From positions 248,001-312,000 of the forward strand of contig CAVWOU010000009.1 in assembly GCA_963756745.1 (NCBI GenBank): a DNA stretch of 64,000 bases, read 5' to 3'. The notes beneath the pieces were generated by a model. The model ran no database searches and had not been told where the DNA came from. It saw only the letters and a program-made list of their open reading frames with translations. This DNA is from DASPWW01 sp963756745 (GTDB taxonomy: Bacteria > Actinomycetota > Thermoleophilia > Solirubrobacterales > 70-9). Positions 44,209-52,250 of this stretch are shown piece after piece. A program made the translations under genes and the position numbers. Position 1 is the first letter of the stretch, and each line of letters begins with the position of its first letter.

Positions 44209-46496
44209 GCGTCGGCCGCTGGACGCTCGACCGCGCGACCGCGGTGCGGCTGGCGGCGTTCGCGCTGCTGGCGGCGCTCGCCGCGGCGCAGTGGATGCGC
44301 CTGATCGAGCAGCCGCCGGCCGGACGGGTCGCGCTCGCGGTCGGCGTCCTGGTCGTCGGCGCAACCCTGATCGCCGCGCTCGCCGCCCGCCGCCCGTCGC
44401 GCGCGGCCGGCGTGGCCCTCGCCACGCTCGCCGCGCTCCTCGCGGTCGCGGCTGGCCTGGCAGCGGTCGGCGTCCCCGTCCGCCTGCTCGAGCCGGGGAG
44501 CTGGGGCGCGCTCGCGCGCGAGCTCGGCGGCGGGTTCGCCGGACTCACCGGCGACGTCGAGTACCCCTACGGGGGCACCAACGAGTGGACCCGGATCGTG
44601 ATCCTGGCGGGGCTGCCGGTGGCGCTCGGGCTCGCCGCCGCACTCGCCTTCCGCCCCGGCGACTCGCCGCGCGCCCGGCGCATCGCGCCGCTCGTCGTCC
44701 TCGTCGCGACCTTCGGCGTCGGGGCCACCGTGGTCGAGCCCGCCGAGCCGCTCCTGTGGGGGGTGCTGCTGATGGTCGCGATCGCCGCCTGGCTGTGGCT
44801 CCCCTCGCTGCGGCCCCGCGAGGTGCTCGCCGGCGCTGCGTTTGCCCTCGCCGCCGGGGTGGCGGCGATGCCGCTCGCCGCGGCACTCGACCACCAGCGG
44901 CCGTGGATCGACTTCCGCGACTGGCAGCTGGGGCGCGACGCCCCCAACACGTTCGACTGGAACCACAGCTACGGGCCGATCGACTGGCCACGCGAGGGGA
45001 CCGCGGTCGCAGCGCTGGAGAGCGAGCACTCCCAGTACTGGAAGACCGCTGTGCTGGACGAGTTCGACGGCCGCCGCTGGCTGCGCTCCGAGCGCAGCAC
45101 CACCGAGCGCGCCGAGCTCCCCACCCAGGTCGAGGGCGGCCGCCCGGGAGCGACGCTGCAGCAACCGCACTCGGAGTGGATCGAGACGATCGACGTCACG
45201 ATCGGTCCGCTGCAGAGCCAGTTCGTGCTCGGCGCCGGCGCACTGGTCACCGTGCAGGGGCTGGATGGCATCGTGCCGCGTCCCGATGGCAGCACTCTCG
45301 TCGAGGAGCCGCTCGGCGAGGGCGATTCCTACTCCGCAGTCGCCTACGTCCCCGACCCCTCCCCGCGCCAGCTGCGGGCCGCGCCAGACCGCTATCCCTC
45401 CGTCCTCTCCCGCTACACGGAGATCACCCTGCCGGGGCGGCCGGAGCCGGCCGAGCAGCAGTTCGTGACGCCGGCGCCGTTCACGACCGTGCAGGTCCCG
45501 CTCCGCGGCGGCGCCGACCGGGCCAGCGATCGCGCGGCAAGCCGCGCGATCGCCACCTCCCCCTACGCCCCCACCCTCCGCCTCGTCCGCGGCCTCACCG
45601 CCGGCGCCCCGACCGCGTACGCGGCCGCGCGGGCGATCGAGCGCCACCTCCAGACAGGCTTCACCTACAACGAGAATCCGCCCCGCCACCACCTCCCGCT
45701 GAACGCGTTCCTGTTCGACGACCGCTTCGGCTACTGCCAGCAGTTTTCGGGCGCAATGGCGCTGATGCTGCGCATGGCCGGGATCCCGAGCCGCGTCGCG
45801 ACCGGCTTCAGTCCCGGCACCCCGGATCCCGAGAAGAAGCACCGCTACATCGTCGAGGACCGCGACGCCCACTCCTGGGTCGAGGCCTACTTCCCCACGA
45901 TCGGCTGGGTCACCTTCGACCCCACCCCGCTCAGCGCTCCCGCCGCCGGCCGCACAAGCGGCGCCAGCTTCACCGCCGGCTTTGGCGACCTCGATCTCAG
46001 CGGCATCCAGGGCGCCGCCCGCAAGGAGTTCCTGCCCGGCCGCGGCGCCGTCACCGCCGCCGACTCCTCCTCGGGCAGTCCGGTTCCGGCTTGGACGATC
46101 CCCGCCGCGATCGCGGCCCTCGCGCTGCTTGCCCTGGCGGCGATCGCGATCGCGTCTGCCGCCCGCCGCCTCCGGTACGCCCGCCTCACACCCGCCGAGC
46201 GCGCCGACGCCCACCTCCGCGAGCTCCCCGGCGCCCTCGCCCGCCTCGGCTGGCCGTTGGCACCCGCCGAGACCCTCCTCGCGCTCGAGCGCCGGCTCTA
46301 TAGCTACCGCAAGGACGCCGCCGTCCGGATTGTGGCGAAGCTCCGCGCGGGTCGCTTCTCCCCGACCGCCGACGACATCCCGACCCTCGCGGACCGCCGC
46401 GCCATGCGCGACGACTTCGCTGGTGGCGACGGCCTTCGCGCCCGCCTCCGCGGTCTATTCGCCCTTCCACCGGGCGGACCGACCCGCTCGGTGTAG
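44205..46496 (+). CDS. TgpA-like membrane transglutaminase
   Basis: The 763-residue product has about six N-terminal membrane helices (within residues 10-240), a periplasmic transglutaminase core, one more helix (about 628-652) and a cytoplasmic DUF4129-like tail. The catalytic triad is clear: Cys near 511 in FGYCQQFSGAMALMLR, His near 556 in RDAHSWVEAYFP and Asp near 572 in WVTFDPTPL. Together with MoxR and DUF58 it forms the widespread MoxR-DUF58-TgpA operon, thought to modify or cross-link cell-surface proteins; its natural substrate is not established. GTG start overlaps the DUF58 stop. Confidence 0.94.
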   Translation: MSVGRWTLDRATAVRLAAFALLAALAAAQWMRLIEQPPAGRVALAVGVLVVGATLIAALAARRPSRAAGVALATLAALLAVAAGLAAVGVPVRLLEPGSWGALARELGGGFAGLTGDVEYPYGGTNEWTRIVILAGLPVALGLAAALAFRPGDSPRARRIAPLVVLVATFGVGATVVEPAEPLLWGVLLMVAIAAWLWLPSLRPREVLAGAAFALAAGVAAMPLAAALDHQRPWIDFRDWQLGRDAPNTFDWNHSYGPIDWPREGTAVAALESEHSQYWKTAVLDEFDGRRWLRSERSTTERAELPTQVEGGRPGATLQQPHSEWIETIDVTIGPLQSQFVLGAGALVTVQGLDGIVPRPDGSTLVEEPLGEGDSYSAVAYVPDPSPRQLRAAPDRYPSVLSRYTEITLPGRPEPAEQQFVTPAPFTTVQVPLRGGADRASDRAASRAIATSPYAPTLRLVRGLTAGAPTAYAAARAIERHLQTGFTYNENPPRHHLPLNAFLFDDRFGYCQQFSGAMALMLRMAGIPSRVATGFSPGTPDPEKKHRYIVEDRDAHSWVEAYFPTIGWVTFDPTPLSAPAAGRTSGASFTAGFGDLDLSGIQGAARKEFLPGRGAVTAADSSSGSPVPAWTIPAAIAALALLALAAIAIASAARRLRYARLTPAERADAHLRELPGALARLGWPLAPAETLLALERRLYSYRKDAAVRIVAKLRAGRFSPTADDIPTLADRRAMRDDFAGGDGLRARLRGLFALPPGGPTRSV

Positions 46497-46504
46497 GCTG
46501 CACA

Positions 46505-46585
46505 AAGACGCGGGGTCCCGGAGGCTCCCAACCACTAAGGGTCCGAGCGAGCGGACCCATTGAGCCACTCGGGACCCCGCTTCTT
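46505..46585. ncRNA. Nested hairpin element: large terminator or small structured RNA
   Basis: An outer perfect 11-bp stem (46510-46520 with 46570-46580) is extended by AAGA/TCTT after one mismatch. Inside are a 5-bp stem (GGCTC/GAGCC) and a 7-bp stem (GGGTCCG/CGGACCC) closed by AGCGAG. An A-rich flank on the left and TTCTT on the right make it look like a bidirectional terminator between the convergent transglutaminase operon and the small gene at 46678. The 49-base structured interior is larger than terminators need, so a small RNA is possible. Confidence 0.6.
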
Positions 46586-46677
46586 GTCGCGCGCGCCTTA
46601 TCGTCGCCGCGATGAAGCCGGCGGCCCGCTCGTGGTCGAGACCCCCGGCAACCACAGCTGAGCTGCTCCGACGTCGG

Positions 46678-46869
46678 TTAGTGCGCGAGACCCTTGGGCT
46701 CATCGAGGTCGACGACGACCGCCAGCTTCGGATCGCGCCACATGAACACGACCTCGTTCGGGTCGAACTCGTAGCGGACCTCGTCCGGCTCGGGCAGCCC
46801 GGCATTCTCGATCAGCTCCCTCATCCGCTGCTCCGCGTCGCGGTGGTTGGCAGTCCCCGTTTGCGCCAT
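46678..46869 (-). CDS. Small hypothetical protein
   Basis: The 63-residue acidic product reads as a helix (HRDAEQRMRELIENAGLPEPDEV) followed by two or three beta strands (YEFDPNEVVFMWRDPKLAVVVDLDE). It looks like a compact folded domain rather than a random ORF. The frame is open upstream to 46953, but those residues are Cys/Arg-rich and unlike the rest. It diverges from the toxin-antitoxin pair. No function is known. Confidence 0.5.
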   Translation of the reverse strand: MAQTGTANHRDAEQRMRELIENAGLPEPDEVRYEFDPNEVVFMWRDPKLAVVVDLDEPKGLAH

Positions 46870-46942
46870 GAGCGGACACTCACAGCGTCGCCTACACGGA
46901 TCGCACGCAGTTCGTGCCGACTCCGTGTAAACCGTCGAACAC

Positions 46943-46963
46943 GTGCAATACACTCGATTGCAC
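46943..46963. promoter_or_regulatory. Operator candidate of the toxin-antitoxin operon
   Basis: GTGCAAT and ATTGCAC are perfect 7-bp inverse copies with a seven-base spacer, four bases before the first possible ATG. A direct repeat of GCACGA follows. Antitoxins with ribbon-helix-helix N-termini bind such sites to repress their own operon. Confidence 0.6.
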
Positions 46964-46978
46964 GAGATGGCACGAACT

Positions 46979-47395
46979 ATGTCAAACCTGACGATCAGGG
47001 TGGATCGGGAGACCCTGAACCGCCTCGAGGCTCGTCGGAGACGAGGGGGAGAATCAAAGGCCCGGCTCGCTCAGCGCTACATCGCCGAGGGCATGGAGAT
47101 GGAGGATCACCCAGGCATCGTGTTCCGGGACGGGCCCGGCGGGCGCCGACCGGGACTTGCCGGGGGACCCGACGTGTGGCAGGTGATCGCGGTGCTCAAG
47201 GGCTCCGGAAAGAAGCGGGAGGCGGCGATCCGCCACGCGGCGGAGTGGCTGAGCCTGCGAGCGGATCAGGTCCGCGCCGCGCTCGGCTACTACGCCAGCC
47301 ACCAGCGAGAGGTGGACGAGTGGATCCGCCGCAACGATGAGGAGGCGGAGGCCGCCGAGTCCGCGTGGCAGCGCGAGCAAGAGCTGCTCGCTTGA
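46979..47395 (+). CDS. VapB-like antitoxin: RHH plus DUF433-type domain
   Basis: The 138-residue product begins with a ribbon-helix-helix strand and helix (MSNLTIRVDRETLNRLEARR, SKARLAQRYIAEGM), followed by a DUF433-like winged region (HPGIVFRDGPGGRRPGLAGG, WQVIAVLKGSGKKREAAIRH, LSLRADQVRAALGYYASHQ) and an acidic tail that may wrap the toxin. An in-frame ATG at 46967 is an alternative start. The stop overlaps the TTG start of the toxin, the usual coupling of such pairs. Confidence 0.82.
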   Translation: MSNLTIRVDRETLNRLEARRRRGGESKARLAQRYIAEGMEMEDHPGIVFRDGPGGRRPGLAGGPDVWQVIAVLKGSGKKREAAIRHAAEWLSLRADQVRAALGYYASHQREVDEWIRRNDEEAEAAESAWQREQELLA

Positions 47396-47757
47396 GGCTT
47401 CTGCTCGACGAGATGTATCCGTATTCGATCGCGGAGCAGCTGCGCGCACGCGGTCACGACGTCGTCGCCGTCGGCGAGCGGCCCGCGCTCCGCGGCGCCC
47501 CGGACGCGACCATATTCGCCGCCGCCCAGGAGCAGCGTCGCGCGATTGTGACCGACGACGTCGGGTTTCGCGCGATCGAGGCCGAGCATCGCGCCCGCGG
47601 CGAGCCGCATCACGGCGTCATCTTCACGACGAATCGGCGGTTCCCGCGCGGTCGCGCCGCGACCGTCGGGCGCCTGGTGCGGGCCCTCGACCGGTTTCTG
47701 TCGCACCAGGCATCCAGCCTCGCCGACGGCCCGAGCTTCACCTGGTGGCTGCGATAG
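47392..47757 (+). CDS. DUF5615 PIN-like toxin
   Basis: The 121-residue product has LLLDEMYPYSIAEQLRARGHDVVAV (first acidic site), AIVTDDVGFRAI (second acidic pair) and HHGVIFTTNRRFPRG, the pattern of DUF5615 PIN-like ribonucleases. The TTG start at 47392 is set by overlap with the antitoxin stop. It would cleave RNA when freed from its antitoxin. The operon is complete and uninterrupted, so it may be functional. Confidence 0.85.
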   Translation: MRLLLDEMYPYSIAEQLRARGHDVVAVGERPALRGAPDATIFAAAQEQRRAIVTDDVGFRAIEAEHRARGEPHHGVIFTTNRRFPRGRAATVGRLVRALDRFLSHQASSLADGPSFTWWLR

Positions 47758-47835
47758 CACCGGCGCACGCTCCGCACGCGAAATCCACGCGGTTCGTGCC
47801 CAGTCTGCGTCTACTGGTAACGGAAACCGCGAGAT

Positions 47836-47853
47836 GCGGTTCCGCGGAACCGC
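47836..47853. terminator. 18-bp perfect palindrome after the toxin gene
   Basis: GCGGTTCCGCGGAACCGC is a perfect palindrome, and a further GGAAACCGC copy lies just before it (47822-47830), so alternative hairpins can form. It sits between the ends of two convergent genes, 79 bp after the toxin stop and 26 bp from the stop of the small membrane protein gene, as expected of a bidirectional terminator. Confidence 0.5.
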
Positions 47854-47879
47854 GACCCCGGCCTCTGAAGAAGGGCTCC

Positions 47880-48140
47880 CTACGCGCGCGTGATGACCAC
47901 GCTCGCGAGCGTCGCAAGCACGGCGATGATCATGCCGCCGGACGTCTGGACGATCAGCCGGTGGAGCGCGTCGAGCCTTGTGTTGACACCGTCGAACCGG
48001 GCGTTGACGCCGTCGAACCGGGCGTTGATCTCGGTGCGGAACTGACGCAGGTCCGCATCGACGCGGTTGAAACCATCATCCACTCGACGAGACAGATCGT
48101 CCAGGCGCTCGTCGGTCCAGGTGGCGCGCGTTCCCTCCAT
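47880..48140 (-). CDS. Small coiled-coil membrane protein
   Basis: The 86-residue product has a heptad helix with repeated units (RRVDDGFNRVDADLRQF, then ARFDGVNARFDGVNTRLDALHRLI) and one C-terminal membrane helix (GGMIIAVLATLASVVI). It resembles the DUF1640/tail-anchored coiled-coil proteins often found as orphans or in phage regions. The second Met (48140) is used as the start because upstream residues do not continue the helix. Confidence 0.6.
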   Translation of the reverse strand: MEGTRATWTDERLDDLSRRVDDGFNRVDADLRQFRTEINARFDGVNARFDGVNTRLDALHRLIVQTSGGMIIAVLATLASVVITRA

Positions 48141-48245
48141 GGACACCCAGAATAGACGTCCCGGGGTCACGAAACGCGCGCAGGTCGTGCCGACCCTGGA
48201 GCGAACGAGGGCTTCGCATCGCGCGCGCCCCTATCCTCGCCCGCG

Positions 48246-49052
48246 ATGAACCCGCGCAAGATGGTCGGGGCCCACCTCGCCCCCGACGACCCGCTCGGCG
48301 AGGCCGAGGCGGTCGGCGCCGACTGCGTCCAGATCTTCCTCTCGGACCCCCAGGGATGGGAGAAGCCGCCGCCGCGCGAGGACGCCGCCGAGCTGCGGGA
48401 CTCGCCGATGCCGCTGTACGTCCACGCCCCCTACCTGATCAACGTGTGCTCGCCGCGCAACAACGTCCGCTACGGCTCGCGCAAGATCCTCCAGCAGACC
48501 TGCGAGGCCGCCGCCGACGTCGGCGCCGCCGCGGTGATCGTCCACGCCGGCCACGCCGACGACGAGATCGCCGAGGGAATCGGCCGCTGGGAGCGCACCC
48601 TGGACATGCTCGAGTCCGAGGTCCCGGTCTACATCGAGAACACCGCCGGCGGCGACAAGGCCGTCGCCCGCCGCTTCGACGACCTCGCGCGGCTGTGGGA
48701 GCGGATCGCAAACGCCGACCACGGCATCGACCTCGGCTTCTGCTTCGACACCTGCCACGCCCACGCCGCCGGCGAGGAGCTCGACGACGCCGTCGATCGC
48801 GTCCGCGCCGCCAGCGGCCGGATCGACCTCCTGCACGCCAACGACTCCCGCGACCCGCCCGGAACCGGCGCCGACCGCCACGCCAACCTCGGCCGCGGCG
48901 AGATCGGCGCCGAGCGCCTTCAAGCGATGATCAAGTCCTGCGGCGGCCCGGTCGTCGTCGAGACCCCGGGCACCGCGGCCGACCTGCGCTCCGACATCGA
49001 GTTCGTGCGTGCTGCGCTCCCCGCGACCCGCCGGAGGAAATCGAAGCGGTGA
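48246..49052 (+). CDS. nfo: Deoxyribonuclease IV (apurinic/apyrimidinic endonuclease)
   Basis: The 268-residue TIM-barrel enzyme has zinc-site motifs: VGAHLAPDD, YVHAPYLINVCSP, AVIVHAGH, VYIENTAGGD, GFCFDTCHAHAAG, LLHANDSRDPPGTGADRHANLGRGEIG and the final VVVETPG. It cuts the DNA backbone 5' of abasic sites in base-excision repair. Start is an ATG. No frame problems. Confidence 0.92.
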   Translation: MNPRKMVGAHLAPDDPLGEAEAVGADCVQIFLSDPQGWEKPPPREDAAELRDSPMPLYVHAPYLINVCSPRNNVRYGSRKILQQTCEAAADVGAAAVIVHAGHADDEIAEGIGRWERTLDMLESEVPVYIENTAGGDKAVARRFDDLARLWERIANADHGIDLGFCFDTCHAHAAGEELDDAVDRVRAASGRIDLLHANDSRDPPGTGADRHANLGRGEIGAERLQAMIKSCGGPVVVETPGTAADLRSDIEFVRAALPATRRRKSKR

Positions 49053-49147
49053 AGTTCGCGAGCCGGCGCGCTCACTCACCGTAGTTTCTCCCTCGAGATC
49101 ACCTCAGGCGAAGCGGACTGGCCCGTAGCCGCCCGCGCCTCGCTCAG

Positions 49148-49519
49148 CTAGGCGAACTCCGCCATCCGCTTCTCGGCGACCTTCACGGTCTGCTCCGAGA
49201 AGAGGTGGTGGTAGGGCTTGGCCGTGTCGGTCACCAGGTTCTCGACCATCAGGTCGTGGCGACCGGCGTTCTTCAGGTGGTCGAAGCCGTCGGTCGGCTT
49301 CCTCACGATGCGGGCGATCGTCGGGACGATCATCCCATCGTCGTGGCCCTTGTCGATCTGCTGCTTGAACCGGTTCGCGGCGTACCGCTGCTCGGTGCCG
49401 TCCTTGCGCGGGATCTTGACCTCCTCGCGCGCCCGGTCGTAGATCTCCACCGCGTCAATGTAGAGGCGGTCCAGCGCCTCGTCGGTGGCCTGCTTGTCTT
49501 TATCTTGATTCACCTTCAC
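49148..49519 (-). CDS. Hypothetical protein
   Basis: The 123-residue Lys/Asp-rich product starts at a GTG. It has helices DEALDRLYIDAVEIYDRAREEV and QTVKVAEKRMAEFA and a middle part RYAANRFKQQIDKGHDDGMIVPTIARIVRKP. Its composition (many Lys, fewer Ala) differs from its neighbours, suggesting acquisition. It overlaps the next upstream small ORF by 20 bp. No family recognised. Confidence 0.5.
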   Translation of the reverse strand: MKVNQDKDKQATDEALDRLYIDAVEIYDRAREEVKIPRKDGTEQRYAANRFKQQIDKGHDDGMIVPTIARIVRKPTDGFDHLKNAGRHDLMVENLVTDTAKPYHHLFSEQTVKVAEKRMAEFA

Positions 49520-49667
49520 CTAGTTCCTCTTCCTCCGTCACGTCAGCCGCATGACGGAGCACCCACTGGATCAGCTGCGAGTCTTTCCCGACGCCGCCGT
49601 CTCCGTCAGCATCGAGCTCGAACGGATCGCTCCCGTTCACCGGATGGGTGCTCGTCGGCGCTCTCAT
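49500..49667 (-). CDS. Small acidic hypothetical protein
   Basis: The 55-residue product has DPFELDADGDGGVGKDSQLIQWVLRHAADVTEEEELG. The Asp/Gly-rich stretch looks like a short calcium-binding-type loop, though a single one. The frame stays open to 49811, and in that longer version a 21-bp tandem repeat is translated twice (TTSDVRA, TTSNMRA). The start at 49667 is therefore uncertain, and the ORF may be coupled to the 49148-49519 gene. Confidence 0.35.
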   Translation of the reverse strand: MRAPTSTHPVNGSDPFELDADGDGGVGKDSQLIQWVLRHAADVTEEEELGEGESR

Positions 49668-49700
49668 GTTTGATGTTGTCGCCCTCACGTCTGATGTTGT
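49659..49700. repeat. Two tandem 21-bp units
   Basis: Two adjacent 21-bp units match at 18 of 21 positions. On the minus strand each contains ACAACATCA and a TGAG end. They lie 110 bp upstream of the XRE gene start and at the beginning of the small acidic ORF, so they may be paired regulator-binding sites. Confidence 0.6.
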
Positions 49701-49809
49701 ATCATACCGATTGTAAATGTGCAAGGCCGTGCATATGTCTAGGACGAAGATACGAAGCGCATATAGGCCTGGATAGCCGATGTCGCGGCGGTCGGATAGA
49801 ACTGCGGGC

Positions 49810-50134
49810 ATGGAGGCCGAGAAGGTCAGCGCGTCCCCTGCTCCCGTGGCTGGGGCGCGCCTGTCGCGAGGCGCGCGAGGAGCGGAACGTCGTCCAGGTC
49901 AAGATCGCGGCGGCGATCGAGGTCAACCAGGCGACGATCGCGCGGTTTGAGGACGGCACCGCGTGGCCGCGGCACCCCGAGGAGGTGCTGATGGCCTACG
50001 CGTCAGAGCTCGACATGGACGTGCGGCTTTTGTGGCTTCACGCCTTCGTTCTGTGGCTCGAGCACGAGCCGGTCCTCGACAAGGAGAGCCAGGAGCAGAT
50101 TCGGGCCGCGCTCAAACGCCTGCGGATTTCGTAA
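49810..50134 (+). CDS. XRE-type helix-turn-helix protein (frameshifted)
   Basis: The product, about 107 residues, has the helix-turn-helix in REAREERNVVQVKIAAAIEVNQATIARFEDGTAWPRHPEEV, then a helical tail (LLWLHAFVLWLEHEPVLDKESQEQIRAAL). The ATG at 49810 and the main frame are joined by one extra base near 49840, giving SASLLPWLGRACREAREE. It diverges from the acidic small genes with tandem repeats between them. Confidence 0.65.
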
Positions 50135-50219
50135 GGCGACGCCGACCTGCGCTCCCATCGAGTTCGTGCGCGATTCCCTCCCCGCCTCTCGGCGGAAGAG
50201 ATCACAGCGGTGAGGTTCG

Positions 50220-50840
50220 TCAGCCGGCGGCGAGCGCCTCGATCTCACTAACCGTGGTCTCTAGTTCCTCCGCGAGCGGACCCGAGTACCGACGGGCGAA
50301 GATCTCGACGAGCGACCTGTAGTACCAGAGCGATTCCTCGCGCGTGCCGTTGAAGCGCGACCACAGCTCCTCCCCGACCTCCCGGTAGTCGGACAGGATC
50401 GCCCGCGCGTTGTGAAGCTTGTCGGCGAGGGAGACCCGGAGCACCTCGGGCGGGGCCTCCTCGAGATGGGCAAGGTAGGCCTCCTTGCGCTCGCGCCACG
50501 GCGGCTTTGGATCCTCGAGCGTGTCGCTGCAACCCTCGACGATGTCCGCCACTCGGTCGCCGAACTCGGCGCGGATCCGTTCCAGCGTCGGCTTTCCTCC
50601 TTGGTCCTCGGGCCCGTCATGCAGCAGCGCGGCGATCGCCTCGTCCTCGTCGCCGCCATCCTCGATCACGATCGATGTCACCCCGAGCAGGTGGCCGATG
50701 TACGGGATTCCCTTCGATCCCTTGCGCACCTGTCCGCGGTGGAGGTCGAACGCGAACACGAGCGCCCGCCGAAAGCGCTCGCCGAGCACCGTCGAGGCTC
50801 CTTCTGGCGGCTCAGTCATTTGACGCCGCGAGTCTGTCAT
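50220..50840 (-). CDS. HD-domain hydrolase, small-alarmone-hydrolase type
   Basis: The 206-residue product resembles the HD half of RelA/SpoT: YIGHLLGVTSIVIEDGGDEDEAIAALLHDGPED (metal-binding His and the HD pair), then RVSLADKLHNARAIL with the second catalytic Asp and KLHN. Stand-alone proteins of this size (Mesh1-like) hydrolyse (p)ppGpp or NADPH. A second in-frame ATG at 50819 is possible. It diverges from the sigma-XRE-ImmA trio with an 86-bp gap. Confidence 0.88.
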   Translation of the reverse strand: MTDSRRQMTEPPEGASTVLGERFRRALVFAFDLHRGQVRKGSKGIPYIGHLLGVTSIVIEDGGDEDEAIAALLHDGPEDQGGKPTLERIRAEFGDRVADIVEGCSDTLEDPKPPWRERKEAYLAHLEEAPPEVLRVSLADKLHNARAILSDYREVGEELWSRFNGTREESLWYYRSLVEIFARRYSGPLAEELETTVSEIEALAAG

Positions 50841-50926
50841 CTCCGCGACACTCTCCTTCCCATGCCGCTCCCTTCCTCCCCACCTGCGTCCGCGCGGAGG
50901 CCGGGTTTCTGACCCGCGCCGCGCAG

Positions 50927-51604
50927 ATGAGCGACTTTCGCCCCCTGACGGAGAGCGACCTCCTCGCCCTGACGCCCGAGGAGCTGATCGCCTACCACCA
51001 CGAGGCGCGCCGGCTCGGTCGGCACGACGACGCCCGCACCGCGCTCGGAATCCTCGTGTGGGGATTCCTCGACCGCGTCCGCTTCTGGGTCTCGCGCAAG
51101 CTGCCGGCGCAGGAGGTCGACGACGTGGTCGACGAGGTGATCGAGAGCGCGATCAAGTCCAGCTTCGATGCCAAGGAGACCGGCCAGTTCGTGGCGTGGC
51201 TGCGGCGCATTGCGCAGCGTCGCGTCGCCGATTTTCTCGATGCCCGGTCGCGAAGGCCCGGGGCGGCCCCGCTCGCCGAGGAGCACGAGGGCGAGGAGGA
51301 CATCTGGGGGGTGACGATCAGCATGCCCGACCCCACGCAGGAGGTCGTGGAGCAAAGCGTCATCGACCAGGCCCTCGGCGAGCTCAACGAGGTCCATCGC
51401 CGCGTCGTGGAGCTCGCCGGTCCCCAGGATCTTGGATTCGAGCAACGGCCCGGTAAGGAGGCCGCAGAATTGGTCAACGATCAGCTTTCGGGCCGGTTGA
51501 GCGACCCAATGACCGAGGCCAATGTCCACCAGATCCTGTCCCGGTTCCGGAAGCGCGTCGCCGAGTTGCTCGGCTCCGACGACGGAGGCCCTTCCGATGG
51601 CTGA
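50927..51604 (+). CDS. RNA polymerase sigma-70-like factor
   Basis: The 225-residue product has a region-2-like segment (ALGILVWGFLDRVRFWVSRKLPAQEVDDVVDEVIESAI) and AWLRRIAQRRVADFLDARSRRP, followed by a region-4-like helical part (LGELNEVHRRVVELAG, EANVHQILSRFRKRVAELL). The spacing is that of ECF-type sigma factors, although the DNA-recognition helix is divergent. Its stop overlaps the next ATG by eight bases. Confidence 0.75.
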   Translation: MSDFRPLTESDLLALTPEELIAYHHEARRLGRHDDARTALGILVWGFLDRVRFWVSRKLPAQEVDDVVDEVIESAIKSSFDAKETGQFVAWLRRIAQRRVADFLDARSRRPGAAPLAEEHEGEEDIWGVTISMPDPTQEVVEQSVIDQALGELNEVHRRVVELAGPQDLGFEQRPGKEAAELVNDQLSGRLSDPMTEANVHQILSRFRKRVAELLGSDDGGPSDG

Positions 51605-52250
51605 GGTCGAGCGGCTGTTCGCCGAGTTCGTCGAGGCGCACCTGGGCGGCAGGGACCCCGACCCGTCGGAGTACATCGGCCGCCTGGGGGAAGGCGATCG
51701 CCAGGAGCTGGAGGAGCTGATCGACGCCTACTACGTGGACGCGCCCCCGAGGCCGTGGGACGCCGCGGCGTTCAGGGGCTCGGACGCCGAGCGGCTCGTG
51801 GACGCGATCGACCGGTCCTTTCGCGGGCGCGCGGGGCTATGGCCTGCGGTGTTGCCCCGGCTCCGCGACCGGGCGCGGCTGAAGCGCAGCGATCTCGTGG
51901 CAAAGCTCGCGAAGACCCTCGGCGTGACCGACCGCGAGCAGAAGGTCGCCTCCTACTACCACCAGATGGAGCAGGGACTGCTGCCGTCGACCGGCGTTAG
52001 CAGTCGAGTGCTTGACCGCCTGGCGGAGATCCTGGGCGTGACCGCCGACTCCCTGCGCGAAACGGGGCGGGCGCTGAGAACCGACGTCGGCGAGGCGGAC
52101 GACGCCGTGTTCGCCCGCACCGCCCGTCCAAGTCCGGAGTGGCAGCTCGAGCATGCCGAGGCGGCCCCGCCTCCCGGGGCGGCGAGCGCCGAACGCGAAG
52201 CCGACTGGGACGAGGTCGACCAGTTGTTCCGCGGGGGCGATCGCGAGTGA
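51597..52250 (+). CDS. Helix-turn-helix protein between sigma and ImmA genes
   Basis: The 217-residue product opens with an acidic helix pair (VERLFAEFVEAHLGGRDPDPSEYIGRL), which resembles the short linker found on sigma-associated kinases and regulators. It then has an XRE-like domain (PRLRDRARLKRSDLVAKLAKTLGV, VASYYHQMEQGLLPSTGVS, LDRLAEILGVTADSL) and an acidic tail. It is coupled on both sides (8-bp and 4-bp overlaps). A role as repressor or anti-sigma cleaved by the ImmA neighbour is plausible but inferred. Confidence 0.75.
   Translation: MAEVERLFAEFVEAHLGGRDPDPSEYIGRLGEGDRQELEELIDAYYVDAPPRPWDAAAFRGSDAERLVDAIDRSFRGRAGLWPAVLPRLRDRARLKRSDLVAKLAKTLGVTDREQKVASYYHQMEQGLLPSTGVSSRVLDRLAEILGVTADSLRETGRALRTDVGEADDAVFARTARPSPEWQLEHAEAAPPPGAASAEREADWDEVDQLFRGGDRE

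Noticed and set aside
42073..44364. 763-residue minus-strand ORF opposite MoxR and DUF58
   Set aside because: Antisense shadow with Arg/Ala/His-rich composition and no recognisable domain.
44007..46214. 735-residue minus-strand ORF opposite the transglutaminase gene
   Set aside because: Low-complexity Gly/Arg/Glu shadow; the plus-strand gene has a full catalytic triad and operon context.
46505..46585. tRNA
   Set aside because: The nested stems do not give a cloverleaf, and there is no T-loop GGTTCRA-type sequence or anticodon arm.
49205..49810. Long plus-strand extension of the XRE ORF
   Set aside because: The upstream part is antisense to the hypothetical minus-strand genes; the ATG at 49810 with a one-base correction explains the protein better.
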